Source of the DNA: Balneolaceae bacterium UBA3186
Lineage (GTDB): Bacteria; Bacteroidota; Rhodothermia; Balneolales; Balneolaceae
Direction: 5' to 3'
NCBI GenBank assembly: GCA_002364085.1
Contig: DEXK01000006.1
Coordinates: forward strand, 6,025 to 70,024
DNA length: 64,000 nt
The notes under the pieces were generated by a model. That model was not told the DNA's origin. It worked only from the letters and a program-made list of their open reading frames with translations, and did not search any database. How positions within the stretch are numbered: position 1 is the stretch's first letter; each line of letters starts with the position of its first letter. Of the stretch, positions 1-7,216 are shown in pieces. A program made the translations under genes and the position numbers.

Positions 1-48
1 CCACCTCCAACATTCAGAATCAAATTTACCAGTGAGGACTTTAGTCCG
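1..48 (+). repeat. REP-like palindrome unit, left end cut by window edge
   Basis: This is the right half of the composite repeat that recurs at 512-597 and 648-733. It holds the conserved stretch 'cattcagaatcaa', then 'ttaccag', then the palindrome GGACT-tt-AGTCC at 36-47. The partner palindrome, which in the other copies lies about 75 bases upstream, would fall outside the window. It sits about 70 bases before the RAYT transposase gene, so the gene is flanked by copies on both sides. Confidence 0.75.
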
Positions 49-115
49 GTTTTAAGTGAAAAAAAATATTTTTGTAAGGAATACGCTTCCAATATGTCTT
101 ACCTGATAAAAAGTT

Positions 116-496
116 ATGGCATTCTCAAAAAATTCTCTTTGGGTTCATATTATATTCAGCACTAAAAATAGGATTCCCTATTTGTCATGGAATGTTCGAA
201 ATGACGTCTGTTCATGGCTAAAAGAAGAAGCATTCAAAAATGAAATCCTTATTGATATTGTAAATGGTGTGGATGATCATTTACATGTATTGTTAAAGCT
301 GAAAACCAAACAATCCATCTCCGAAGTTGTGAAATGGATTAAAGGATCATCGTCTTATTATCTGAATAAGAAATACAATTGGGAACCAAAATTTTCTTGG
401 CAAAATGGATATGCAGTTTACTCTGTAAGCGAGAGCAATATTAACAAAGTACGCCAATATATTTTCAATCAGGAAAAACGTCATTCCACAAATTAA
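116..496 (+). CDS. REP-associated tyrosine transposase (RAYT / IS200-like, Y1_Tnp)
   Basis: Single-domain HUH nuclease of 126 residues, the usual length of IS200/RAYT proteins. The N-terminus 'LWVHIIFSTKNR' is characteristic of the family. The metal-binding HUH motif is H55-L-H57 in 'DDHLHVLL', and the conserved 'SWQNGYAVYSVSESN' block precedes the likely nucleophile Y115 in 'VRQYIFNQEKRH'. Family knowledge: such enzymes cut single-stranded DNA at palindromic repeats and form a 5'-phosphotyrosine link. No tnpB or IS200 left/right-end pair is seen. Instead REP-like palindromes lie on both sides (1-48, 512-597, 648-733, 788-806), the arrangement expected of a domesticated RAYT. ATG at 116 is chosen; no clear ribosome site precedes it. 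The protein looks intact. Confidence 0.88.
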   Translation: MAFSKNSLWVHIIFSTKNRIPYLSWNVRNDVCSWLKEEAFKNEILIDIVNGVDDHLHVLLKLKTKQSISEVVKWIKGSSSYYLNKKYNWEPKFSWQNGYAVYSVSESNINKVRQYIFNQEKRHSTN

Positions 497-511
497 CCTT
501 TGTTTCGTTGC

Positions 512-597
512 GGATTGAAATCCTTGCTGGTACACCTGAGTAAATCTGAGCCACCACCAACATTCAGAATCAAGTTTACCAGAGAGGACTTTAGTCC
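512..597. repeat. Composite REP pair (BIME-like) copy 2
   Basis: Two palindromes in opposite orientation. The first is GGATtgaaATCC at 512-523 followed by 'ttgctgg'. The second is GGACTttAGTCC at 586-597 preceded by 'accagaga'. The reverse complement of 512-530 (ccagcaaggatttcaatcc) aligns with 579-597 (ccagagaggactttagtcc), so the two ends are inverted copies of each other around a roughly 50-base centre. It begins 16 bases after the RAYT stop codon. Confidence 0.8.
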
Positions 598-647
598 GAA
601 CGACTCTAAATGGCAACATTATTCAGAATTGATATGCTAATCGCTAC

Positions 648-733
648 GGGATAAATCCCTGGCTGGTGTACTTGACTATATCTTCGTCACCACTAACATT
701 CAGAATCAAGTTCACAAGAGAGGACTTTAGTCC
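648..733. repeat. Composite REP pair (BIME-like) copy 3
   Basis: Same design and the same 86-base span as 512-597. The first palindrome is GGGATaaATCCC at 648-659, followed by 'tggctggtgtac'. The second is GGACTttAGTCC at 722-733. The central part shares 'caccac-aacattcagaatcaagtt' with the other copies. Stem bases differ between copies but pairing is kept (GGAT/ATCC here GGGAT/ATCCC), which points to selection for the hairpin rather than the sequence. Confidence 0.8.
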
Positions 734-787
734 GACCGGCTATAAAGAATCTTTTAGTGATTAGAATTCCCCATCCTGATTCCCGCA

Positions 788-806
788 GGGCTGAAGCCCT
801 TGCTAG
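788..806 (+). repeat. Single REP-like palindrome
   Basis: GGGCtgaaGCCC at 788-799 followed by 'ttgctagc' has the same layout as the first palindrome of the paired units (palindrome then 'ttgctgg'), but no partner follows. It is probably a lone half-unit or a decayed copy. Confidence 0.55.
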
Positions 807-907
807 CTTATGTACGAGATCTTTAAAAAAAAATCAGCGAGTATCTGCTATATCCGTTTGATCTGAGTTCTAATAATAGGACTAGGACGCGGGTGATAAC
901 AGTACTC

Positions 908-938
908 AGAATACAGGAGTTCAGAACTTCTGTACTCT
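908..938. repeat. Purine-rich hairpin, function unknown
   Basis: Left arm 908-921 (agaatacaggagtt) pairs with 925-938 (aacttctgtactct) around a 3-base loop with two mismatches. A second partial echo of the left arm follows at 941-955. It resembles in style the foldbacks at 23452 and 41246: degenerate copies of short words such as 'acaggagtt/acagaagtt'. It is not a good terminator because no T-run follows. Confidence 0.5.
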
Positions 939-1028
939 GCAACTTCTATATTCTGACTACTTCACCCTTCTCTATTCTTCTTCCGATAAATTCAGTAGTT
1001 TCTTGTTCAATCATTTAACAGATTTTCC

Positions 1029-3506
1029 ATGAACACGTTTCTGAAACTTGTCATCTTCTTTCTTATTCTGATCTTAGGTTTTGCAGGATTAGCTTTTTAC
1101 TGGACTTTTTACAAACCTCTTCCTGATTATGAAGCAACAGTTGAGCTTACTGGACTTCAAAACGATGTAGATATTCATTGGGATGAGTTTGGTGTTCCTC
1201 ATATTTATGCTACATCTGAGAACGATCTATATAAATCGATCGGGTATGTTCACGCTCAGGATCGTTTATGGCAAATGACGCTTTCACAAATTGCTGCAGA
1301 AGGAAGATTTGCTGAATTCTTCGGCACAGATCTCATTGAATTAGATAAGTATCAAAGAACCCTTGGTATTTGGAAGATCTCGAAACAAATTGAGCAAACT
1401 GAATTAAGCGAATCAGAGAGAGAAATTCTTCAGGCGTATTCAGATGGTGTTAATCAATACATTGAAAATAATCTAAACAAATTGCCGGTTGAATTTGCTT
1501 TGACAGGGATTCAGCCTATTAAATGGACACCAACTCGTTCTATTGCAGTAACAAGATTAATGGCTTGGGAACTTAATATGAGCTGGTGGACTGAAGTAAT
1601 GTATGGGTATCTAAAAACAAAATTACCAGCTCACCAATTCGAACAACTTCGTCTTAGTTACCCGGCTGATTCTCCTACAACTTTGAATAACGAGCAGTCC
1701 GGAAAGTTTACCTCTTCTTTAATGCCTATGCTTCAGCAGGAAATTAAAAAAAGGGAATTACTGGAAATGGAAGGCACTCATGTTGGAAGTAATGCCTGGG
1801 TTATAGACGGATCAAAGACAAATACGGGTTATCCTTTACTTGGCGGAGATCCTCATCTTGGGTTAGGGATGCCCGGAAAATGGTATGAAGTTCATCTTAA
1901 TCTAAGTGGAAAAAATGTATCCGGAGCAACTCTTGCAGGAGTTCCGGGAATCATTATTGGGCAAAATGATGAAATGGCTTGGTCGCTTACAAATATCATG
2001 GCCGATGATACTGACTTCTTTCTAGAACAGGTGGATCCGAATGACCGCGGTCGATATGTAGCAGATTCTTTAGATGACGGTTCCGTTTCATTTCTATACT
2101 TCGATAAAATCCGGGAAGTTATAAAAGTAAAAGACGCTGATGATGTGCCACTAGAGATACGATATACAAAACATGGTCCGATCATATCAGATATATATCC
2201 TGAAAAAGGAATTACAGATAACAAATTGATTGCTATGCGCTGGACCGGGCATAACCTGAGCAATGAATTCAGAACATTATACCAAATAAACTGGGCTTCT
2301 ACCTTTCAGGAATTTAAAGAAGCTCTTATTCACTTTGGTGTTCCCGGCCAAAACTTCATGTATGGCGATAAAGAAGGAAATATCGCTATGTTTTCAACGG
2401 CGAGACTTCCAATTAGAACCGGAGATAAAATTTCTTTAAGAAAAGGCTGGAATCCTGAAGAAGATTGGCTCGGTTACATTCCTCATAGCGAAATGCCATT
2501 TGTTATTAATCCCGAAAATGGATGGATCGCAAATGCAAATAACAAAATCACTACCGAGTCCTATGATCATTATTTAGCCACTTTTTGGGAACCTCCTTCC
2601 AGAATTGAACGCATTATTGAGATACTTGAGTCGAATGAAAAATTAAATCCCACACAATTCGAAGCTCTTCAAAATGATAATTATTCAACGCATGCTGCGC
2701 AATTAACTCCAATCATTCTGGATATCATTAAAAGCCAGAATGCCTACAATTTTGATAATGCAATATCATATCTGGAAAATTGGGATTTTAAATACACCAA
2801 TAATGCTACCGCTGCTTCTATTTTTGATGTATTCTTTGTTAACCTTACAAAAAACACACTTCTCGATGATCTGGGTACAGAGGTGTATCAAAACTTTCTA
2901 CACCATGAGAATGTGCCTGTTCGAACAATGTCTGAGTTAATCCGCCAAACACCAGCAACTGTTGATACTAATGCATTCTCATTTTTTGATAATATTAACA
3001 CTCCTGAGATTGAGACTAAATCTGATATTGTCTTGAAAAGCATGCAGGATGCCATTCTGTTTTTGAGTGATTCTTTGGGCTCACAATCAGAAGACTGGAG
3101 ATGGGAGCAACTTCATACTTTAACATTAAGACCACCACTTTTTTCTCAGGCAGCCGATGATCCGAATGCTTCCTCAGCTTTGAAACTGATCGTTAATAAC
3201 TTACTTAGTAAAGGTCCTTATAAATTGGACGGACATGGAATGAGTGTAGATAATGCTCAGTACAGTTGGCTGAAACCTTACGATATGGTTTTAGGACCTT
3301 CTATTCGTAGAATTGTAGATTTTTCGGATCTAAGTCAGATTCAAACTATTACCCCTACGGGACAATCTGAAAGTCCTTTTTCGGAGCATTTTGGAGACCA
3401 AGCTGAAATGTGGTTAAACGGTCAGTACAGAATTTTATATCAAGATAGTACTCTATTTAAAAAATCTGATATCAGATCAATGAAACTAATTCCGACAAAT
3501 AATTGA
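1029..3506 (+). CDS. Penicillin acylase family protein (Ntn hydrolase)
   Basis: Periplasmic or membrane-anchored amidohydrolase of 825 residues, a normal precursor length for the penicillin amidase / acyl-homoserine-lactone acylase family. Residues 5-25 form one hydrophobic segment. Family enzymes are made as one chain and cut before a serine that becomes the N-terminal nucleophile. Here that is very probably S254 in 'THVGSNAWVIDGSKT', preceded by a roughly 20-residue linker rich in E and K. The conserved 'GYPLLGGDPHLG' follows at 267-278, and 'GQNDEMAWSLTN' lies about 50 residues later. The substrate cannot be told: penicillin, cephalosporin, lactone or aminolipid acyl chains are all possible. 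It stands 34 bases before the deaminase gene and may be its first operon partner. Confidence 0.88.
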   Translation: MNTFLKLVIFFLILILGFAGLAFYWTFYKPLPDYEATVELTGLQNDVDIHWDEFGVPHIYATSENDLYKSIGYVHAQDRLWQMTLSQIAAEGRFAEFFGTDLIELDKYQRTLGIWKISKQIEQTELSESEREILQAYSDGVNQYIENNLNKLPVEFALTGIQPIKWTPTRSIAVTRLMAWELNMSWWTEVMYGYLKTKLPAHQFEQLRLSYPADSPTTLNNEQSGKFTSSLMPMLQQEIKKRELLEMEGTHVGSNAWVIDGSKTNTGYPLLGGDPHLGLGMPGKWYEVHLNLSGKNVSGATLAGVPGIIIGQNDEMAWSLTNIMADDTDFFLEQVDPNDRGRYVADSLDDGSVSFLYFDKIREVIKVKDADDVPLEIRYTKHGPIISDIYPEKGITDNKLIAMRWTGHNLSNEFRTLYQINWASTFQEFKEALIHFGVPGQNFMYGDKEGNIAMFSTARLPIRTGDKISLRKGWNPEEDWLGYIPHSEMPFVINPENGWIANANNKITTESYDHYLATFWEPPSRIERIIEILESNEKLNPTQFEALQNDNYSTHAAQLTPIILDIIKSQNAYNFDNAISYLENWDFKYTNNATAASIFDVFFVNLTKNTLLDDLGTEVYQNFLHHENVPVRTMSELIRQTPATVDTNAFSFFDNINTPEIETKSDIVLKSMQDAILFLSDSLGSQSEDWRWEQLHTLTLRPPLFSQAADDPNASSALKLIVNNLLSKGPYKLDGHGMSVDNAQYSWLKPYDMVLGPSIRRIVDFSDLSQIQTITPTGQSESPFSEHFGDQAEMWLNGQYRILYQDSTLFKKSDIRSMKLIPTNN

Positions 3507-3540
3507 TTTGATTACCTGAAAAACTCTGTTATCATTGTTT

Positions 3541-4245
3541 ATGAATTGGAAAATATTAGAAGAAAGATCTTACACACCTTATTCACGAGAACCTAAAGCT
3601 TGTATTGTTCAAGGAAGTTCAGGTGCGTACTATCCCGGCGTTAGAATCGAGAATGTTTCGTTTCCACTTACCATTCCAGCAATTCAAGCTGCTTGCTGTG
3701 TTTGTTTGGCTGATGGAGATATACCAAAGTCAGTGATCATGAAACACGATTCCTATCTTGAACAACTGGACTTTTGGACAAAGGAATTTGATCTGGAAAT
3801 AAAAATACAATCCGGTATTGACGATATTCTATTTAGTGACCCTTTTGTTTATATCGAACCATCCGAAGTAAAACCTGAATTGATTGGCCTTTTGAGTGAC
3901 GCAATTACCATTCATTCAAATTTCCCTGTATCCACATTACTGCTAACAGCCGGAGGTTATATTTCTGGTGTAAATATAGAAGTGAGTGATTGGACCAACG
4001 GGCTATGTGCCGAAAGGCTGACTATTGCTAAAGCAATCTGTTATGGGATTGGCGATTTTAAATCGATGTACCTGCATACATTAAAAGGAGAATTCAGTAG
4101 CCCATGTGGCGCATGCAGACAGGTAATCCATGAACATTTGCCTGACAATGAGATCAATTTTTTCCATGCTGATGGTACTTTGTCTGTTCATTACACCAGC
4201 GATCTCCTTCCTCTTAGTTTTTCTTCAACCTCATTAACCAAATAA
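3541..4245 (+). CDS. Two-domain cytidine deaminase homologue
   Basis: 234 residues with two deaminase-like halves. The second half carries an intact zinc site: 'GLCAERLTIAKA' (the C-A-E motif with its proton-shuttling Glu) and 'SPCGACRQVIHEHLP' (P-C-x-x-C). The first half looks like the same fold ('YTPYSREPKACIVQGSSG', 'YPGVRIENVSFPLTIPAIQAA') but has AIQA where C-A-E belongs, so it should not bind zinc. In E. coli Cdd the active domain is first and the degenerate one second; here the order appears reversed. An upstream TTG at 3535 is in frame, but ATG 3541 is the natural start. Likely role is cytidine/deoxycytidine salvage. A TTG-initiated gene follows after two bases. Confidence 0.75.
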   Translation: MNWKILEERSYTPYSREPKACIVQGSSGAYYPGVRIENVSFPLTIPAIQAACCVCLADGDIPKSVIMKHDSYLEQLDFWTKEFDLEIKIQSGIDDILFSDPFVYIEPSEVKPELIGLLSDAITIHSNFPVSTLLLTAGGYISGVNIEVSDWTNGLCAERLTIAKAICYGIGDFKSMYLHTLKGEFSSPCGACRQVIHEHLPDNEINFFHADGTLSVHYTSDLLPLSFSSTSLTK

Positions 4246-4247
4246 TT

Positions 4248-4892
4248 TTGTCTAGTTACGTAGCGCTTATAGATTTTGAACATCTGGATCATCCTGTATT
4301 CTTAAAATCGCTGTCACAATCATTAGCTTCTCACAAGTCCAGAAAGGGGATTTTGATACATGGAGATAGTGAATACACGAATCGGCTGATGCAAACCGGT
4401 ATGATGAGAGAAGATGCAAGGAAGCGAGCAGTAATGGATTTAAACCATCGTTTAGTAGCACTTTTCGCTGATCACGGAGTTTCAACTATCGGATTGCATG
4501 GATATCAGAAAGAATTAGTGCAAAAAACGGAATCGGGTTTAAAGCTTAACAAAAAAGTATTTAATGCGCTTCCTGAATCTCCAACATTATTGATCTCCAG
4601 TCTTATTGGCTATGAAAACGAACGCATGTATATCCCTCCTGTTGAGCTAGCACAATTTCTTGTAAATGAATTAGATGATCACGAGTTGGTCATATTTTCA
4701 CAAGACCACAACACGGATATTTTTACTGAGACTTCTTTTGGAAATGAGGTAAAATGGAATGAATTAGAAGACGAGTTTAAAGAAAAAAACTTATCCGAGG
4801 AGCAGCTTAAAATTACTTTTCCGGCTGTATTAACTACCGGAATTTCATTTTCGGGTTGGCCAAATCCAAAAAAAGCCATGAAAATCACTTGA
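4248..4892 (+). CDS. Amino-acid-kinase-fold protein, acetylglutamate-kinase-like but degenerate
   Basis: 214 residues read from a TTG two bases after the deaminase stop, so translation is probably coupled. Parts recall the N-acetylglutamate kinase family: 'GILIHGDSEYTNRLM' where ArgB has its glycine-rich 'VHGGG', and 'DLNHRLVALFADHGVSTIGLHGYQ' where ArgB has 'NKEIVxLxxxxGxxAVGLSGxD'. A later 'LVNELDDHELVIFSQDHNTDI' would match the 'ALGAEKLILLTDVPGV' strand. The triple glycine is missing, and the chain is shorter than the usual 260-300 residues. Activity is therefore doubtful; it could be a regulatory or structural relative. The assignment is by eye only and could be wrong. No internal ATG gives a better start. 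Confidence 0.42.
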   Translation: MSSYVALIDFEHLDHPVFLKSLSQSLASHKSRKGILIHGDSEYTNRLMQTGMMREDARKRAVMDLNHRLVALFADHGVSTIGLHGYQKELVQKTESGLKLNKKVFNALPESPTLLISSLIGYENERMYIPPVELAQFLVNELDDHELVIFSQDHNTDIFTETSFGNEVKWNELEDEFKEKNLSEEQLKITFPAVLTTGISFSGWPNPKKAMKIT

Positions 4893-4937
4893 AGGGCAAA
4901 AAAAAACGCATTAATTAGCAAAAAAAGCACTTTTTAA

Positions 4938-4969
4938 TTTGACTGAGTACCCCTTATTATATAGCTTCA
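4938..4969 (+). promoter_or_regulatory. Possible Bacteroidetes-type promoter for the Hc1 gene
   Basis: TTTG at 4938-4941 and TAGCTTCA at 4962-4969 are 20 bases apart, a partial match to the Bacteroidetes consensus TTTG-N19/20-TAnnTTTG. It lies 50 bases before the Hc1 start codon. Whether this lineage uses that consensus is assumed, not shown. Confidence 0.35.
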
Positions 4970-5019
4970 ACAAGTTCCAAAAATGGAAAATAATTTTAAC
5001 AAACAAACGGAGTTACATA

Positions 5020-5196
5020 ATGAGTAGAGTATCAGAACTACAAAGCTTGGTTGATGACACAAAAATGGAAATGGAAAAGTTCTATGAGAAAGGCAACAAG
5101 GCTGCGGGAACACGAGCTCGTAAAGGTTTGCAAGACCTTAAAAAATTAGCTCAGGACATTCGCTTAGAAATCCAATCTAAGAAAAACGCTGAGTAA
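5020..5196 (+). CDS. Histone H1-like DNA-binding protein (Hc1 family)
   Basis: 58 residues, very basic, reading 'MSRVSELQSLVDDTKMEMEK' then 'FYEKGNKAAGTRARKGLQDL' and a lysine-rich end. The FYEKGNKAAGTRxRKxLQ core is the hallmark of the Hc1-like proteins of Bacteroidetes, named after chlamydial Hc1. Such proteins are thought to bind DNA and help organise the nucleoid. Start: ATG 5020 is preceded by a good ribosome site ('acggag', 5007-5012), whereas an in-frame TTG at 4939 would add an unrelated leader. A strong terminator follows 20 bases after the stop, so this is probably a monocistronic, well-expressed gene. Confidence 0.9.
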   Translation: MSRVSELQSLVDDTKMEMEKFYEKGNKAAGTRARKGLQDLKKLAQDIRLEIQSKKNAE

Positions 5197-5215
5197 GTTT
5201 TTACTGTTTTTTTAT

Positions 5216-5246
5216 AAGCCTTTCAGATTTGGAAGGCTTTTTTTTT
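5216..5246 (+). terminator. Rho-independent terminator after Hc1 gene
   Basis: Stem AAGCCTT (5216-5222) with AAGGCTT (5233-5239), a 10-base loop and a run of nine T from 5238. It ends just before the next gene, which starts at 5271. Confidence 0.85.
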
Positions 5247-5270
5247 ACCTATAACTCAAGTTTACATCTT

Positions 5271-5567
5271 ATGTATCAAGATTTAGCAGATGCTGTAGAA
5301 TCCATGAAAGAAAAAGGGTTTACACATACATATACAATTTCTGAAAATGTAATTACCTGTGAAGAATTAGAAACAGAGTTTGATGTGGATAACCTCAAAA
5401 TTGTTGATTCTTATTCTCATGATAGCGGAACTGACCCTGGTAGCGAATCAACTGTTTATTGCATTGAATCTAATGAAGGAGTAAAAGGAACTCTTGTTAT
5501 TGGTTTCGGTATGTATTCAGATCCCAACAAAGCAAAGCTTATCGATAGGTTACTTAAAAACACTTAA
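5271..5567 (+). CDS. Small conserved protein of unknown function
   Basis: 98 residues, acidic, without signal peptide or membrane segment. The pattern 'DLADAVESMKEKGFTHTYTI', then an acidic middle, 'VDSYSHDSGTDPGSESTVYCIES' and 'GVKGTLVIGFGMYSDP' matches a family common in Bacteroidetes that databases often label 'phosphoribosylpyrophosphate synthetase'. It is far too short and lacks any PRPP synthetase motif, so that label should not be trusted. ATG 5271 is used because the longer frame from TTG 5229 would start inside the preceding terminator. No function can be inferred; the gene may be a stand-alone unit after the Hc1 terminator. Confidence 0.75.
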   Translation: MYQDLADAVESMKEKGFTHTYTISENVITCEELETEFDVDNLKIVDSYSHDSGTDPGSESTVYCIESNEGVKGTLVIGFGMYSDPNKAKLIDRLLKNT

Positions 5568-5592
5568 GTTTCTAAACTAAGAACATCGGGCT

Positions 5593-6498
5593 ATGAAATT
5601 AAATTACACTATCATTTCTCTCATTCTATTTCTGTTCATAGGATGCACAGAAAGCAAAAGATCATTTCATAAAGAGGATTTACAAGTCAAGATCTTAAAC
5701 AGATTAGTTGGAATAGAAGGAGATTTCGCAATAGCTTATAAAGATATTAATGATGCTGAAAAGCACATTCTCATCAATGCTGATGAACGGTTTCATGCAG
5801 CAAGTACTATGAAAACCCCTGTGTTAATAGAATTGTACAAAAGAGCAGAAAATACAGATCTGAATCTTGAAGATTCCATACTTATTAAAAATGAATTCAA
5901 GAGTATAGTAGATGGATCTTTGTTCACGATGGGGGTAAGCGAAGACAGTGAAAAAGATTTGTATCTAAATCTTAATAAGAATACTACGTTCTACGCATTA
6001 GCTTATGAAATGATTACAAGGAGCAGCAACCTCGCTACTAATATACTTATCGATTACTTAGGTGCTGAAAATATTACGAATACAATGCGAGATCTTGGCG
6101 CCGACAGCATTAATGTATTACGAGGGGTTGAAGACCTTAAAGCCTACAGACAAGGGCTTAGTAATTCTACAACCGCCAGAGACTTACTCGTTATCTTTGA
6201 TCATTTAAGTACAGGTACTCTTATCAGCAAAAAAGCTAACGTTGAAATGCTGAAAATTCTTAAAGATCAGGTTTATAACGATATGATTTCAGCAAAACTA
6301 CCGAAAGGAACCCCTGTTGCACATAAAACCGGTTGGATCACTAATGTACATCATGATTCAGGAATTGTATTCACAGGTAATGATGAAGGATACATTCTTG
6401 TCTTTTTATCAAAAAATGCCCCTGATCGTGACGCCGTTTTAGAGGCATCTGCAGATATTTCCAGGATGATTTATGACTCTTATAATACTTTGAAATGA
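5593..6498 (+). CDS. Class A beta-lactamase-like serine hydrolase, lipoprotein
   Basis: 301 residues with a lipoprotein signal (lipobox ending at C18 in 'LFLFIGC'). The serine beta-lactamase/transpeptidase motifs are all present: S71-T-M-K74, S144-S-N146 and K245-T-G247. Class A enzymes also need Glu166 in the omega loop ('RxExELN'). Here 'RGVEDLKAYRQGLSNSTTARD' has E180 one position off, so deacylation, and hence resistance, is uncertain. The gene overlaps the next one by four bases (ATGA), and that neighbour is a D-Ala-D-Ala dipeptidase. The context therefore favours a cell-wall role or wall-linked hydrolase over drug resistance. The lipid anchor would place it at the periplasmic membrane face. 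Confidence 0.85.
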   Translation: MKLNYTIISLILFLFIGCTESKRSFHKEDLQVKILNRLVGIEGDFAIAYKDINDAEKHILINADERFHAASTMKTPVLIELYKRAENTDLNLEDSILIKNEFKSIVDGSLFTMGVSEDSEKDLYLNLNKNTTFYALAYEMITRSSNLATNILIDYLGAENITNTMRDLGADSINVLRGVEDLKAYRQGLSNSTTARDLLVIFDHLSTGTLISKKANVEMLKILKDQVYNDMISAKLPKGTPVAHKTGWITNVHHDSGIVFTGNDEGYILVFLSKNAPDRDAVLEASADISRMIYDSYNTLK

Positions 6499-7184
6499 AA
6501 AAAAATTGCAGAAGGTCCTTAATTATTTGTTCAGCTTTTATATTTCTGATCAGCTGTTCAACTTCAAAAGAAAAGACATCCTGGTATAAAGTTTATACTG
6601 ATCAAGGATTAATGGTAGTTAATTCTGACAGCGCATCTATAAAAGTAAACCTGAGATATTCTACTACAGATAATTTTATAAGCAAAGATGTTTATGGTGA
6701 TCTTGAAGAAGCTTACTTGCAACCTGAAGCACTTTCGAAACTCTATAAAGCAGCTGAATACTTAAATGAACTTCATCCGGAACTTCAACTGCTTATATGG
6801 GACGCAGCAAGGCCCAGAAGAATACAACAGGTGTTATGGGATCAAGTAGAAATTCCGTTGCCAGAAAGAGCTCAATATGTTGCAAATCCTGAAACAGGCT
6901 CCATTCATAATTATGGCGCTGCTGTTGATTTAACTCTAGCCGATAGCTTAGGAAACCCTTTGGATATGGGAACCGATTATGATGATTTTAATGAGGTAGC
7001 TCATATTGATAAGGAACAAGAATTGATCGAGAATAAGCTACTAACCGAGCTGCAGGTAAAGAATAGAATTATCTTAAGAAGTGTAATGACTAAGGCCGGA
7101 TTTATTCCTGTTAGAACTGAATGGTGGCACTTTGATGCTTTCTCAAGAACAGAAACTAAGAGCAGGTTTAAAATCGTAGAATGA
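6495..7184 (+). CDS. D-alanyl-D-alanine dipeptidase, M15D (VanX/DdpX family), lipoprotein
   Basis: 229 residues with a lipoprotein signal (C21 in 'FLISCS'). Zinc and catalytic residues of the VanX family are visible: 'SIHNYGAAVDLTL' gives H137 and D144, 'TEWWHF' gives catalytic E208 and zinc ligand H211, and 'WDAARPRRIQ' supplies the conserved Arg. The enzyme cleaves free D-Ala-D-Ala. In periplasmic form it is thought to recycle wall dipeptides as nutrient, while the cytoplasmic VanX form serves vancomycin resistance. No VanH or VanA ligase gene is nearby, so recycling is the better guess. The start overlaps the preceding serine-hydrolase stop, which implies co-translation. Confidence 0.9.
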   Translation: MKKNCRRSLIICSAFIFLISCSTSKEKTSWYKVYTDQGLMVVNSDSASIKVNLRYSTTDNFISKDVYGDLEEAYLQPEALSKLYKAAEYLNELHPELQLLIWDAARPRRIQQVLWDQVEIPLPERAQYVANPETGSIHNYGAAVDLTLADSLGNPLDMGTDYDDFNEVAHIDKEQELIENKLLTELQVKNRIILRSVMTKAGFIPVRTEWWHFDAFSRTETKSRFKIVE

Positions 7185-7216
7185 TCTAAGTTTGAAGGTA
7201 CCAGCCACTTATAAAA

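Larger units (their letters stand above)
497..1028. other. Gene-free repeat-bearing region between RAYT and penicillin acylase
   Basis: No convincing coding sequence lies here. It holds two full inverted palindrome pairs, one single palindrome and one purine-rich hairpin, listed separately. The last roughly 90 bases before the acylase gene (940-1028) are pyrimidine-rich and show no repeat or recognisable promoter. Confidence 0.7.

Noticed and set aside
347..619. Minus-strand open frame of 90 residues across the end of the RAYT gene
   Set aside because: It is antisense to the transposase and reads through a palindromic repeat; its 'WWWLRFTQVYQQGF' part is just the repeat translated. Repeats of this sort often create false genes.
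697..711. Dockerin-like calcium loop as proof of a cellulosome
   Set aside because: Residues 699-711 of the HAF/PKD lipoprotein give only one loop of the EF-hand type; a dockerin needs two, and no cohesin or scaffoldin gene is present. (Positions here are protein residues.)
1..806. CRISPR array from the three repeat copies
   Set aside because: Only three units, with long unequal spacing, internal palindromes in opposite orientation and no cas genes; the RAYT association explains them better.
5593..7184. Vancomycin and beta-lactam resistance cassette
   Set aside because: No VanH, VanA or VanRS genes, both proteins are periplasmic lipoproteins, and the omega-loop Glu is out of register, so wall recycling is the simpler reading.
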